Of a stretch of DNA of 64,000 nucleotides, positions 33,503-41,065 are shown piece after piece. Both the position numbers and the translations under genes were made by a program. The notes beneath the pieces are model-generated. The model did no database searches. It saw only the letters and a program-made list of their open reading frames with translations, and was not told the origin of the DNA. This stretch comes from Rhodococcus yunnanensis NBRC 103083 (GTDB taxonomy: Bacteria > Actinomycetota > Actinomycetes > Mycobacteriales > Mycobacteriaceae): assembly GCF_001895005.1 (NCBI RefSeq), contig NZ_BCXH01000013.1, positions 62,001 through 126,000 of the forward strand. Reading direction: 5' to 3'. How positions within the stretch are numbered: position 1 is the stretch's first letter; every line of letters starts with the position of its first letter.

Positions 33503-35239
33503 ATGCCTTTTCGCGTTTCGCCTCGCAGGCCTGCGAACACACGACGACTCGTCACGAGCGCAGTCGCCTTCGTTTCGCTCGGAGCACTGGCAATCGGTGC
33601 CGCCGCAGTGACGACCTCGAAATTGTCCACCTCCGATGCCCAGGTCGAGCTCGCATCGACGGCGACCTGCTACGACATGGTCAGCATCGCCATCGGCGGA
33701 CGCGGTGACACCCCGAGCAACAGCGCGACGAAGATGCTCACGACCCCCGACGGCACGCCGCTTCCGGCCGCACTTGCCGGCGACTTCGAGAGCGACTGGA
33801 TCGACCAGATGGTCGGCGCACCCAACAGCGCAGTGCAGCAGGGCTCCTACGCGGCTGTCTACATCGATTACCCGGCAAATCTGGATACGTACGAGACGGC
33901 CGTGCAGACCGGCGTCGACAACTCCCAGACCGTCATGAAGGCCATCATCGCCTCGTGCCCCGACACACGCTTCGCGATCGTCGGATACAGCGAAGGCGCC
34001 GACGTCACCCGTCGTGCCGCGATGGAAATCGGTAATCAGACCGCGGATGCCAACGGCAAGTATGCAATCGTCGACCCCTCGCAGGTGGTCGGCGTCGTGA
34101 TCCTCGCCGACGCGGGCCGCACCGAGGGTGAGAGCGCATTTCCCGGATCGCAGTCCGGCACCAACCCCGACAACTTCGACACCAAATATCAGAACAGCGC
34201 GAACGGCCCCTCCGGCGCGGGCGCACTCCCGGCGACGTCGGGGAGCTTCGGCGCACTCGACGGCAAGGTCGCCTCGTTCTGCTCGCAGAAGGACCTGACC
34301 TGCGCGATGCCGCAGAACACGTCGCTGCTGCATCTGGCCGCCAATGTCGGCCGTCAGCTCGACGTCGACGCCATCCAGCGCGACAACACACTGACGCCTG
34401 CCACCGGTGCCGAGATGGCGCTCGTTCTGGGACGCATCGCCGTGGCAGCGTTCAACGACATCGCCTCGCAGGACAACTGGCTGGCCGGTGACGAAACCTT
34501 CCTCCAGGTTCTGATCAAGGTCTCCGAGCCCGGCTACACCCCGGCCGATCCGACGACCAAGGTCGCAGCGAAGACCGACGACGGCACCGAGACCGAGCCT
34601 CTCCCCGCCGAGAGTGCCGTCAACCTTGCCTACCTTCCGTCGAAGATCGCCAAGGAGATCATCGGGTTCATCGGTTCCAACACCGACACCGTGCCCGTGC
34701 TGATGAACGATCCGTACGGTCAGACTCTCGGCCCCGGCTCGGGAGCGCACTTCGACTACTGGCGCGACTCGGACGCCTCGAACGGCAAGCCGTTGACCTC
34801 CGCGCAGTACGCCGCGGCATGGTTGACCCAGTTGGCCAAGGACGCCGAGGCAGGTAAGCCGATCAAGTCGGCCGAGGTGCAGCAACAGGCTCGCCTGGTC
34901 GCGCAGTCGGCGACCACCACGTCCACCGCCGCGGTTGCCACCTCGACGGCCACATCCCCCGTCGCGGTTGCTCCTGTGGTACCCGCCCAGGTCGCGCCGC
35001 TCGCTGCGCCGCCGGCACCGATAGAGGGCGCCCCCCAGGTGCTGGTGGACGGTGCCGTCATCGAGGGTGCACCGGTCGACGGCGTTCCAGTCGAAGGCGT
35101 TCCAGTCGATGGCGCTCCGGTAGACGGTTCGGTTGCCGGTTCGGCGGCCGCGAGCACTCAGGCAACCGCTGCGCCCGTCACGACGGCAGTTGCCCCGACG
35201 GCAGTGGCCCCGACGACGACGGTTGCGCCTGCTCGCTAG
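33503..35239 (+). CDS. Secreted cutinase-family esterase with repetitive C-terminal tail
   Basis: A 578-residue exported protein. A signal segment (RRLVTSAVAFVSLGALAIGAA, about 14-34) is followed by a cutinase-like domain. The nucleophile elbow is FAIVGYSEGADV (Ser about 157), with cysteines positioned to pair around it (TATCYDMVSI, ASCPDTRF, SFCSQKDLTC). From about residue 470 onward the chain is low-complexity, with repeats such as EGAPVDG, VPVEG, VPVDG, APVDG and a final Ala/Thr/Val/Pro-rich tail, resembling a cell-wall spacer. It should hydrolyse lipid or cutin-type esters outside the cell. ATG 33503 is preferred over an in-frame TTG at 33491. A strong terminator follows. Confidence 0.82.
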   Translation: MPFRVSPRRPANTRRLVTSAVAFVSLGALAIGAAAVTTSKLSTSDAQVELASTATCYDMVSIAIGGRGDTPSNSATKMLTTPDGTPLPAALAGDFESDWIDQMVGAPNSAVQQGSYAAVYIDYPANLDTYETAVQTGVDNSQTVMKAIIASCPDTRFAIVGYSEGADVTRRAAMEIGNQTADANGKYAIVDPSQVVGVVILADAGRTEGESAFPGSQSGTNPDNFDTKYQNSANGPSGAGALPATSGSFGALDGKVASFCSQKDLTCAMPQNTSLLHLAANVGRQLDVDAIQRDNTLTPATGAEMALVLGRIAVAAFNDIASQDNWLAGDETFLQVLIKVSEPGYTPADPTTKVAAKTDDGTETEPLPAESAVNLAYLPSKIAKEIIGFIGSNTDTVPVLMNDPYGQTLGPGSGAHFDYWRDSDASNGKPLTSAQYAAAWLTQLAKDAEAGKPIKSAEVQQQARLVAQSATTTSTAAVATSTATSPVAVAPVVPAQVAPLAAPPAPIEGAPQVLVDGAVIEGAPVDGVPVEGVPVDGAPVDGSVAGSAAASTQATAAPVTTAVAPTAVAPTTTVAPAR

Positions 35240-35252
35240 ATCCCGCTCCACA

Positions 35253-35288
35253 TTCAGCCCCCACCCAGTTTCTCGGGTGGGGGCTGAA
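35253..35288 (+). terminator. Rho-independent-type terminator hairpin after cutinase gene
   Basis: TTCAGCCCCCACCC (35253-35266) pairs perfectly with GGGTGGGGGCTGAA (35275-35288) around AGTTTCTC, a 14-bp stem. The downstream T-run is short (CTGTTCTTCG), as is usual in high-GC actinobacteria. Confidence 0.85.
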
Positions 35289-35302
35289 CTGTTCTTCGAC
35301 GA

Positions 35303-35332
35303 TTGACATGCAAGTGCGGACTTGCCTATCGT
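35303..35332 (+). promoter_or_regulatory. ArsR promoter with embedded operator
   Basis: TTGACA (35303-35308) and TATCGT (35327-35332) are -35 and -10 with 18-bp spacing. The palindrome GCAAGTGCGGACTTGC (35310-35325) fills the spacer. Transcription would begin at about 35339, the GTG start codon, so the mRNA is leaderless and the operator is ideally placed for repression by its own product. Confidence 0.7.
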
Positions 35333-35338
35333 GAACGA

Positions 35339-35638
35339 GTGACGGAGCAGCCGGACGACGCCGAGCTGTTCAAAGCGATCGCAGACCCGACCCGTCGGAC
35401 CATTCTCGACGAGTTGGTGCTGCGTGACGGTCAGACGTTGTTCGAATTGTGCACTCGCCTGATCATGAACCACGGCAATTCTTCGTCACGGCAAGCTATT
35501 TCACAGCATCTCGATGTCTTGGCCGCAGCGCAGCTCGTTCGCGCGCAACGCGAGGGCCGCTACAAATTCCTCTACGTCGATACACGCCCGCTCTCCCGAA
35601 TCCAGCAGCGCTGGCCCACCTCCGAGGAGTCCACATGA
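35339..35638 (+). CDS. ArsR-family transcriptional regulator
   Basis: A 99-residue winged-helix repressor. AELFKAIADPTRRTILDELVLRDGQTLFELCTRL covers the first helices, and SSRQAISQHLDVLAAAQLVRAQREGRYKFLYVD the recognition helix and wing. The insert SSSRQAISQHL is typical of the ArsR branch paired with SRPBCC or glyoxalase genes. The GTG at 35339 is the predicted transcription start, so I prefer it to an upstream in-frame ATG at 35309 that lies inside the promoter. The stop overlaps the glyoxalase-like gene (ATGA). Confidence 0.88.
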   Translation: MTEQPDDAELFKAIADPTRRTILDELVLRDGQTLFELCTRLIMNHGNSSSRQAISQHLDVLAAAQLVRAQREGRYKFLYVDTRPLSRIQQRWPTSEEST

Positions 35639-36021
35639 AGATCTACATCTCGTCTCTCTTCGTCCCCGACCAGGACAAGGCGCTCGACTTCTACACCAAC
35701 ACTTTGGGTTTCGTGGTCAAGCACGAGATTCCCATGGGGGAGTACAAGTGGCTCACCATCGTCAGCGCGGAGAATCCCGACGGGCCCGAGGTGTCACTGG
35801 AACCCGATATACACCCCGCCGTCAAGCCGTTCAAGGACGCCCTGACGGAGGACGGCATCCCGGCAACCTCGTTCATGGTCGACGACGTCAACGCCGAACA
35901 CGAGCGACTCACGGGCCTCGGAGTCGTATTCACCCAACAGCCGACCGACATGGGAACGATGACGCTCGCGACCTTCGACGACACCTGCGGCAACCTGATC
36001 CAGATCGTGAGCATGCAGTAG
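35635..36021 (+). CDS. Glyoxalase/bleomycin resistance (VOC) family protein
   Basis: A 128-residue vicinal-oxygen-chelate protein with two beta-alpha-beta-beta-beta halves. MKIYISSLFVPDQDKALDFYTNTLGFVVKHEIPMG begins the first, and ATSFMVDDVNAEHERLTGLGVVFTQQPTDMGTMTLATFDDTCGNLIQIV forms the second. Such ArsR-linked VOC proteins are usually small enzymes or binding proteins for reactive metabolites. Translation is coupled to the ArsR gene by a 4-bp overlap, so it is part of a self-regulated two-gene unit. Confidence 0.88.
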   Translation: MKIYISSLFVPDQDKALDFYTNTLGFVVKHEIPMGEYKWLTIVSAENPDGPEVSLEPDIHPAVKPFKDALTEDGIPATSFMVDDVNAEHERLTGLGVVFTQQPTDMGTMTLATFDDTCGNLIQIVSMQ

Positions 36022-36037
36022 TCACGGTGTCGTGGTT

Positions 36038-36071
36038 GCCCGACAGTACTGTCGGGCGCACACGCTATCGT
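36038..36071 (+). promoter_or_regulatory. 20-bp perfect palindrome and -10 box upstream of hydrolase gene
   Basis: GCCCGACAGTACTGTCGGGC (36038-36057) is a perfect palindrome. TATCGT at 36066-36071 lies 8 nt before ATG 36080, suggesting a leaderless transcript with the dyad across the -35 region. It could alternatively serve as the terminator of the upstream glyoxalase gene. Confidence 0.5.
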
Positions 36072-36079
36072 CACCCCTC

Positions 36080-36823
36080 ATGCCCACAGTCCACGCCAAC
36101 GGCGCCGAGATCTATCACGAGGTACACGGCGCCGGTGAACCCGTGCTGCTGCTCCACGGCGGATTCTGCTCGCTAGAGCAGATGCGTCCCCAGATCGATT
36201 CGCTCGCACCGCGATACCAGGTGCACGGCCCCGAGCGACCCGGCCACGGCCGCACACCCGACACCGATGAACCCTTCGGCTACACCACCAGCGTGGCGGA
36301 CACCCTCGCGTACATGGACGCGGTCGGCCTGAAGGACGCGCACGTCGTCGGGTACAGCGACGGCGCCATCATCGGCCTGCTCATCGCGATGCACTACCCC
36401 GAACGCATTCGCTCGTTGGTGGCGATCAGCGCGAACCTTCACCCGTCGGGATTCGTGGGCGACGACACCGACAACTGGCCGCCCGATCCCGACGCCCCGG
36501 ACACCGACTCCACCCGCGCGCACTACGAAGCCTTCTCCCCCGACGGGCCCGAGCACGCGGATGTCGTCGTCGAGAAGCTTCGGGTCCTGTGGACGAGCGA
36601 ACCGGACATCGACCCGTCGGCACTGGCTGCGATCACGGCTCCGACGCTGGTCATCGCCGGCGACCGTGATGTGATCCGCGCCGAACACAGCAGGCTGATA
36701 GCGACGTCGATTCCGTCGGGCCAACTCTGTGTCGTGCCGGGCGCAGGCCACGGTTTGATGGAACAGCGGACCAGTCTGGTCAACACGGTCATCGCGGAGT
36801 TCGTCGATTCCCTGGCTGGGTGA
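36080..36823 (+). CDS. Alpha/beta hydrolase
   Basis: A 247-residue alpha/beta hydrolase. VLLLHGGFCSLEQMRPQ gives the oxyanion loop, HVVGYSDGAIIGLLIAMHYPERI the nucleophile elbow (GYSDG), VIAGDRDVIRAEH the acid and VPGAGHGLMEQR the catalytic histidine. It resembles small soluble esterases or lactonases; the substrate is unknown. The ATG at 36080 begins the homologous sequence. The longer frame upstream includes the palindrome and is unlikely to be coding. Confidence 0.84.
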   Translation: MPTVHANGAEIYHEVHGAGEPVLLLHGGFCSLEQMRPQIDSLAPRYQVHGPERPGHGRTPDTDEPFGYTTSVADTLAYMDAVGLKDAHVVGYSDGAIIGLLIAMHYPERIRSLVAISANLHPSGFVGDDTDNWPPDPDAPDTDSTRAHYEAFSPDGPEHADVVVEKLRVLWTSEPDIDPSALAAITAPTLVIAGDRDVIRAEHSRLIATSIPSGQLCVVPGAGHGLMEQRTSLVNTVIAEFVDSLAG

Positions 36824-36866
36824 CGTCGCAGGTAGCAGCTCACAGCAACCCCACAGAATACGTGAT

Positions 36867-36888
36867 TTAGGTAAGCATGTCCTATAGT
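36867..36888 (+). promoter_or_regulatory. Iron box overlapping the -10 of the ferric-siderophore operon
   Basis: TTAGGTAAGCATGTCCTAT (36867-36885) matches the IdeR consensus at 13 of 19 positions, with both TTAGGT and CCTA ends intact. TATAGT at 36883-36888 is the -10, 7 nt before GTG 36896. Iron-loaded IdeR bound here would block the promoter. Confidence 0.65.
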
Positions 36889-36895
36889 CTTGCGA

Positions 36896-37915
36896 GTGCC
36901 ATCGCCCTCTCGCCCACGCCCGACCGTTCGCGGTTCAGGCGTACTACTCGGGCTCACGCTGGCGCTGGTCGCTGTCTGCGTCGCCAGCCTGCTGCTGGGT
37001 AGCAACCGTCTGAGCATCGACGCCGTCCTCGACGGATTGTTCACCGGCGGTGACACCACCCAGGGCTCGGTCGTGTGGGGGTCGCGGGTACCGCGTACCG
37101 TCGTCGGACTTCTGGTCGGTGCCTGCCTCGGTGTGGCAGGCGCGCTCATGCAGGGTCACACCCGAAATCCGCTCGCCGACCCCGGCCTCTTCGGAGTCTC
37201 CGCGGGCGCAGGCTTCCTCGTCGTACTGGGGGTATCGGCGTTCGGTGTCGTCAATCCCAGCAGCTACGTCTGGTTCTCCCTGGTCGGGGCATTCCTGGCG
37301 ACGATCGCGGTCTTCTCGATCACCGTCGCGGGCAGCGGCACCGCCAGCCCGGTTCCGCTCGCTCTCGCCGGGTCCGCGGTATCTGCCCTGCTCGTCGCAT
37401 GCACGTCGTTCATCGTTCTGACCGACCGCAGTTCGTTGGAGGCCTACCGGCTCTGGGTTGTCGGATCGCTCACCGGACGCCAACTCGACATCGTCTATGC
37501 GGTACTGCCGTTCGCCATCGTCGGGTTCGTGCTCGCGGCGGTGAACACCCGCGCACTCGACAACCTCTCGCTCGGCACCGAGATGGCACAGGGACTCGGC
37601 GAGAACATCGTGTGGTCCCGAATCGTCGGATTGGGTGCGATCACGCTGCTCACCGCGGCAGCGACCGCAGCTGCCGGGCCCATCGGTTTCGTCGGCCTGA
37701 CGGTTCCGCACGTCGCGCGCGCGTTCGTCGGCTCGGGACACCGACTTGTCCTTCCAGCATCGGCGCTGATCGGGGCAAGTCTCGTCCTGGCGGCCGACGT
37801 CATCGGCCGACTGATCGGCGGCTTCGCCGAAGTCGAGGTCGGCATCGTCCTCGCGGTTCTCGGCGGACCGGTGTTCGTCATGATCGCCCGCCGCAGGTCC
37901 CTGGTGACGTTGTGA
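36896..37915 (+). CDS. FecCD-family ferric-siderophore ABC permease
   Basis: A 339-residue permease with the 10-helix BtuC/FecCD fold. SRVPRTVVGLLVGACLGVAGALMQGHTRNPLADPGLFGVSAGAG (about 60-105) is the family hallmark, and AAGPIGFVGLTVPHVAR is the coupling region. An in-frame TTG lies at 36890, but TATAGT at 36883-36888 places the transcript start at the GTG 36896. The stop overlaps the second permease (GTGA). It is the first gene of a four-gene importer operon under an iron box. Confidence 0.88.
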   Translation: MPSPSRPRPTVRGSGVLLGLTLALVAVCVASLLLGSNRLSIDAVLDGLFTGGDTTQGSVVWGSRVPRTVVGLLVGACLGVAGALMQGHTRNPLADPGLFGVSAGAGFLVVLGVSAFGVVNPSSYVWFSLVGAFLATIAVFSITVAGSGTASPVPLALAGSAVSALLVACTSFIVLTDRSSLEAYRLWVVGSLTGRQLDIVYAVLPFAIVGFVLAAVNTRALDNLSLGTEMAQGLGENIVWSRIVGLGAITLLTAAATAAAGPIGFVGLTVPHVARAFVGSGHRLVLPASALIGASLVLAADVIGRLIGGFAEVEVGIVLAVLGGPVFVMIARRRSLVTL

Positions 37916-38985
37916 AAACCTCGATCGCAGACAAGCCATGGGCGGCCGGAGTCCGCGTCGGCCCCCTCGGAGTGTCCTGGAAGCCCCGCGCTCTGATCGC
38001 CACCGTGGCCGCGCTGGTCGTCGTTCTCGTACTCTTCGTGTTCAGCACCACGATCGGTGCGGGAGGACTCGGACCGGCGACCGTCGTCCGTGCACTCGCG
38101 GGACTCGGCGACTCGCCCGAGCGATTCGTCGTCGTCGAACTGCGTCTGCCTCGCACACTGGTCGGCGCACTCGTCGGCCTGGCACTGGGCATCGCAGGTG
38201 CACTGACACAGACATTTGCTCGCAATCCCCTTGCCACACCGGACATTCTGGGCGTCACGTCGGGTGCATCCGTCGGAGCCGTCACCGCGATCGTGATCGG
38301 CGGCGGCAGCTACACCGTCGGCAACGGCCTACTGACGCTGGGACTTCCGGCGTGTGCCGCACTCGGCGCCGTCATCGCTGCCGCGGTGGTCTACGGCCTC
38401 GGGTGGCGCGGCGGGATCCAGAGTTACCGCATCATTCTCGTCGGCATCGGCGTCGGTGCCACACTCGACGCCGTCACCAGTTACATGCTGGTCCGCGCAC
38501 AGATCTCGCAGGCAGCAGCCGCATCGCAATGGCTCGTCGGGAGCCTGTCCTCCGTGTCCTGGTCGAGCGTCACTCCGCTGCTGACGGTGGTTGCGATCGC
38601 ACTGCCACTGTCGCTGGCGGTGTCCTCAGCACTGGCCGTCGGGCAACTCGGGGACGACGTCGCACGCGGCGTGGGGCTGGGAATTCAGGTACACCGCGTC
38701 GTCGTCATCGCTCTCGCCGTTGCCTTCACCGCTGCCGCGGTGGCAGCCGCCGGGCCGGTCGGGTTCGTCGCGTTCGTCGTTCCACAGATCGCGGTCCGCC
38801 TTGCAGGAACAAATCGGCCACCGCTGCTGCTGTCGGGGCTCGTCGGCGCGGCACTGGTTCTGGCGAGCGACACCGCCGCACGCACGCTCTTTCCGTGGGA
38901 GGTACCCGTCGGCATCATCACCATCGTGGTGGGAGCGCCGTACCTCATCTGGCTTCTCGTCCGGCACCGTAAGGAACTCGCGTAG
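37912..38985 (+). CDS. FecCD-family ferric-siderophore ABC permease (second subunit)
   Basis: A 357-residue paralogue of the preceding permease. LRLPRTLVGALVGLALGIAGALTQTFARNPLATPDILGVTSGASVGAV and AAGPVGFVAFVVPQIAVRLAG are the matching conserved segments. The two probably form a heterodimer, as in FepDG/FecCD. GTG 37912 overlaps the upstream stop by 4 bp. The end lies 3 nt before the ATP-binding subunit gene. Confidence 0.88.
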   Translation: MKTSIADKPWAAGVRVGPLGVSWKPRALIATVAALVVVLVLFVFSTTIGAGGLGPATVVRALAGLGDSPERFVVVELRLPRTLVGALVGLALGIAGALTQTFARNPLATPDILGVTSGASVGAVTAIVIGGGSYTVGNGLLTLGLPACAALGAVIAAAVVYGLGWRGGIQSYRIILVGIGVGATLDAVTSYMLVRAQISQAAAASQWLVGSLSSVSWSSVTPLLTVVAIALPLSLAVSSALAVGQLGDDVARGVGLGIQVHRVVVIALAVAFTAAAVAAAGPVGFVAFVVPQIAVRLAGTNRPPLLLSGLVGAALVLASDTAARTLFPWEVPVGIITIVVGAPYLIWLLVRHRKELA

Positions 38986-38988
38986 ACC

Positions 38989-39876
38989 ATGAACGCCCAA
39001 GCCCGCAAAGCCCAAGCCCCTGACGCACAAGCCCACCAAGCACCGGTTCTCGAGGCACCGGTTCTCGAGGCACCGGTTCTCGAGGCACGAGGCCTGCGCT
39101 TGGCCTACGACAAACGCACCATCCTCGACGGCCTCGACCTGCAGATCCACGCCGGAACGATCACGACGCTGCTGGGCGCCAACGGTTGCGGAAAGTCGAC
39201 GCTGCTCAAGGCATTCGGGCGAATACTCACCCCGAGCGACGGTGTCGTCCTGCTCGACGGCACACCGATCCGCACGCTGCACGGCCGCGACGTCGCCAAG
39301 AAACTCGCCATTCTGCCGCAGAATCCGGTAGCGCCGTCGGGAACCACGGTATTCGATCTCGTCATGCGTGGACGCAATCCGCACCAGAGTTGGGCGAGGC
39401 CATGGTCGTCCGAGGATGCGGACATCGCCGAAGCTGCCATCGCTGCAACGGGTTTGACCGACGTCGCCGATCGCGACGTCCTCACGCTCTCCGGCGGCCA
39501 GCGTCAACGTGCATGGATCGCGCTCATCGTCGCACAGCAGGCCGACACGCTGTTGCTGGACGAACCCACGACCTTCCTCGACCTCAACCACCAGCTCGAA
39601 GTACTGAGACTGCTGCGTCGACTCAACCGTCGGCAGGGCAACACTGTTCTGCTTGTGCTGCACGATATCTCGCTGGCTGCTCGCTTCTCCGACCGGCTCG
39701 TCGTGCTGTCGACCGACGGAAAGATACTCGCCGACGGCACTCCCCCGGACGTTCTGACGCCGCAACTGCTGCACGCGGCGTTCGACCTCCGTGCCCGCGT
39801 GATCGACGACCCGGTCACCGGCACCCCCCTCGTAGTACCCGAGGAGGACGACGAGTTCTCCACCACCACACAGTGA
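38989..39876 (+). CDS. Ferric-siderophore ABC transporter ATP-binding protein
   Basis: A 295-residue ATPase. Walker A GANGCGKST is at about 64-72, the signature LSGGQRQRAWIALIVAQQ, Walker B TLLLDEPTTFLD and the switch VLHDISLAARF are all intact, in the FepC/FhuC pattern. The first 35 residues are unusual, with three copies of EAPVL preceded by an Ala/Gln-rich stretch (QARKAQAPDAQAHQ), encoded by a perfect 15-bp triplication at 39040-39084. This tail is not part of the family fold and probably reflects repeat slippage kept in frame. The start ATG 38989 is 3 nt after the permease stop. Confidence 0.88.
   Translation: MNAQARKAQAPDAQAHQAPVLEAPVLEAPVLEARGLRLAYDKRTILDGLDLQIHAGTITTLLGANGCGKSTLLKAFGRILTPSDGVVLLDGTPIRTLHGRDVAKKLAILPQNPVAPSGTTVFDLVMRGRNPHQSWARPWSSEDADIAEAAIAATGLTDVADRDVLTLSGGQRQRAWIALIVAQQADTLLLDEPTTFLDLNHQLEVLRLLRRLNRRQGNTVLLVLHDISLAARFSDRLVVLSTDGKILADGTPPDVLTPQLLHAAFDLRARVIDDPVTGTPLVVPEEDDEFSTTTQ
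39040..39084 (+). repeat. In-frame 15-bp triplication in ATP-binding protein gene
   Basis: GCACCGGTTCTCGAG occurs three times exactly (39040-39054, 39055-39069, 39070-39084). It encodes APVLE each time and is followed by a partial GCACGAG. Confidence 0.95.
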
Positions 39877-39884
39877 GGCACATC

Positions 39885-40892
39885 ATGTTCACCAGATCGC
39901 GGTCCCAGGCCGCCCCAGTTGCACTGCGGGCGTTGATCGCTCTCGCTGCAACGAGCGCCGTCGTCCTCGCCGGCTGTTCGTCCACCGACAGCGACACCTC
40001 CGCCGACCGATCCTGGTCCTTCACCGACGACCTCGGTGAGACGATCACCCTCGATCACACTCCCGAGGCCATCGCCGGTCAGAACGACCTGCTTGCCCCA
40101 CTGATGGAATACGGCGCATCGCCCATCGCGTCGTTCGGGTTCTTCTCACTCGAAGAAGACGGCCGCTTCGACGACTTCGACACCTCCGGCATCACCGAGG
40201 TCGGCACGTCGTACGGAGAGATAAACCTCGACGAGCTCGCACTGGCCAAGCCCGACGTCATTCTCACCACCATCTACCCGATGGACGAGAACGGCACACT
40301 GCCCGAGGGGAATCTGCGGTACGGCCTCAAGGACCTCGCGCAGCAGGAGCAGCTGGAGAAGATCGCCCCGATCATCACCATCTACGTCGGCGGCGAAGGC
40401 CAGAAGGTCCTCGACCGCATCGCCGAGCTCAGCACCGCCCTCGGCGCCGACTCGGGAACCGTCGACGCAGCGAAGAAAGACTTCGACACAGCGGGCGAAA
40501 CCCTGAAGACCGCCGCCGCGAACAGCGAACTCGTCGTCACCCCGATCTACGCCGACACCGACGGGCTCTACACCTACAAGGCCGACGACGAACCGACACT
40601 CCAGCTGTACAAGACCTTCGGCGTGAACTTCTTCGAACCGACCCCGGAAGGTTACTACTGGGGTATCTACAGCTGGGAGAACGCCACCGAAGTCAGCGGC
40701 GACGTCATCCTGCTCGCCAAGGACGGCTACCAGGTCGACGACCTCAAAGCCCAGCGCACCCTCGCCGGAAACCTCGCCCTGAACGCAGGCCAGGTCCACC
40801 CGTACAACCAGGCACCGATGGACTACGCCTCCCAGGCCTCCTACATGACCGACCTCGCCGGCTGGATCCAGCAGGACAAAGTCCTGAGCTGA
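39885..40892 (+). CDS. Ferric-siderophore ABC substrate-binding lipoprotein
   Basis: A 335-residue FecB-like binding protein. A Sec signal peptide (about 15-31, ALIALAATSAVVLAGC) ends in a canonical lipobox LAGC. WSFTDDLGETITLDHTPEAIAGQNDLLAPL and LDELALAKPDVILTTIYPMDENG are first-lobe segments, and the C-terminus DYASQASYMTDLAGWI closes the second lobe. It completes the importer with the three upstream genes (8-nt gap). ATG 39885 is chosen because it starts the signal peptide; the frame is open further upstream through the ATPase gene. A 14-bp-stem terminator follows directly. Confidence 0.87.
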   Translation: MFTRSRSQAAPVALRALIALAATSAVVLAGCSSTDSDTSADRSWSFTDDLGETITLDHTPEAIAGQNDLLAPLMEYGASPIASFGFFSLEEDGRFDDFDTSGITEVGTSYGEINLDELALAKPDVILTTIYPMDENGTLPEGNLRYGLKDLAQQEQLEKIAPIITIYVGGEGQKVLDRIAELSTALGADSGTVDAAKKDFDTAGETLKTAAANSELVVTPIYADTDGLYTYKADDEPTLQLYKTFGVNFFEPTPEGYYWGIYSWENATEVSGDVILLAKDGYQVDDLKAQRTLAGNLALNAGQVHPYNQAPMDYASQASYMTDLAGWIQQDKVLS

Positions 40893-40900
40893 CGCCCGTC

Positions 40901-40936
40901 GTGCGCGTGGTCGGACCAAACCCCGACCACGCGCAC
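40901..40936 (+). terminator. Terminator hairpin of the ferric-siderophore operon
   Basis: GTGCGCGTGGTCGG (40901-40914) pairs perfectly with CCGACCACGCGCAC (40923-40936) around ACCAAACC, a 14-bp stem beginning 9 nt after the stop codon. GTTCC follows instead of a long T-run. Confidence 0.8.
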
Positions 40937-40939
40937 GTT

Positions 40940-41050
40940 CCACTCCTGCATATCCCGGTCATTCCGCAGGCTCCACTCCTGCATATCCCGGTCATTCCGC
41001 AGGCTCCACTCCTGCATTTCCCGGTCATTCCGCAGGCTCCACTCCTGCCC
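40940..41050. repeat. 33-bp tandem repeat, three copies plus a partial
   Basis: Units headed CCACTCCTGC begin at 40940, 40973, 41006 and 41039. Each full unit reads CCACTCCTGCATATCCCGGT then CATTCCGCAGGCT. CCTGC and GCAGG give each unit internal dyad ends. The period of 33 leaves frames open on both strands, which creates repetitive false peptides. The array lies between the terminator and the next promoter. Confidence 0.9.
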
Positions 41051-41065
41051 GCTACGATCTCCCGG

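Noticed and set aside
33392-35473. 693-codon frame antisense to the cutinase gene
   Set aside because: High-GC mirror frame. The plus strand has signal peptide, GYSEG elbow, terminator and codon bias.
40744-41028. Minus-strand frame with MTGICRSGACG repeats
   Set aside because: Arises from the 33-bp repeat and runs antisense into the binding-protein gene; no start signal.
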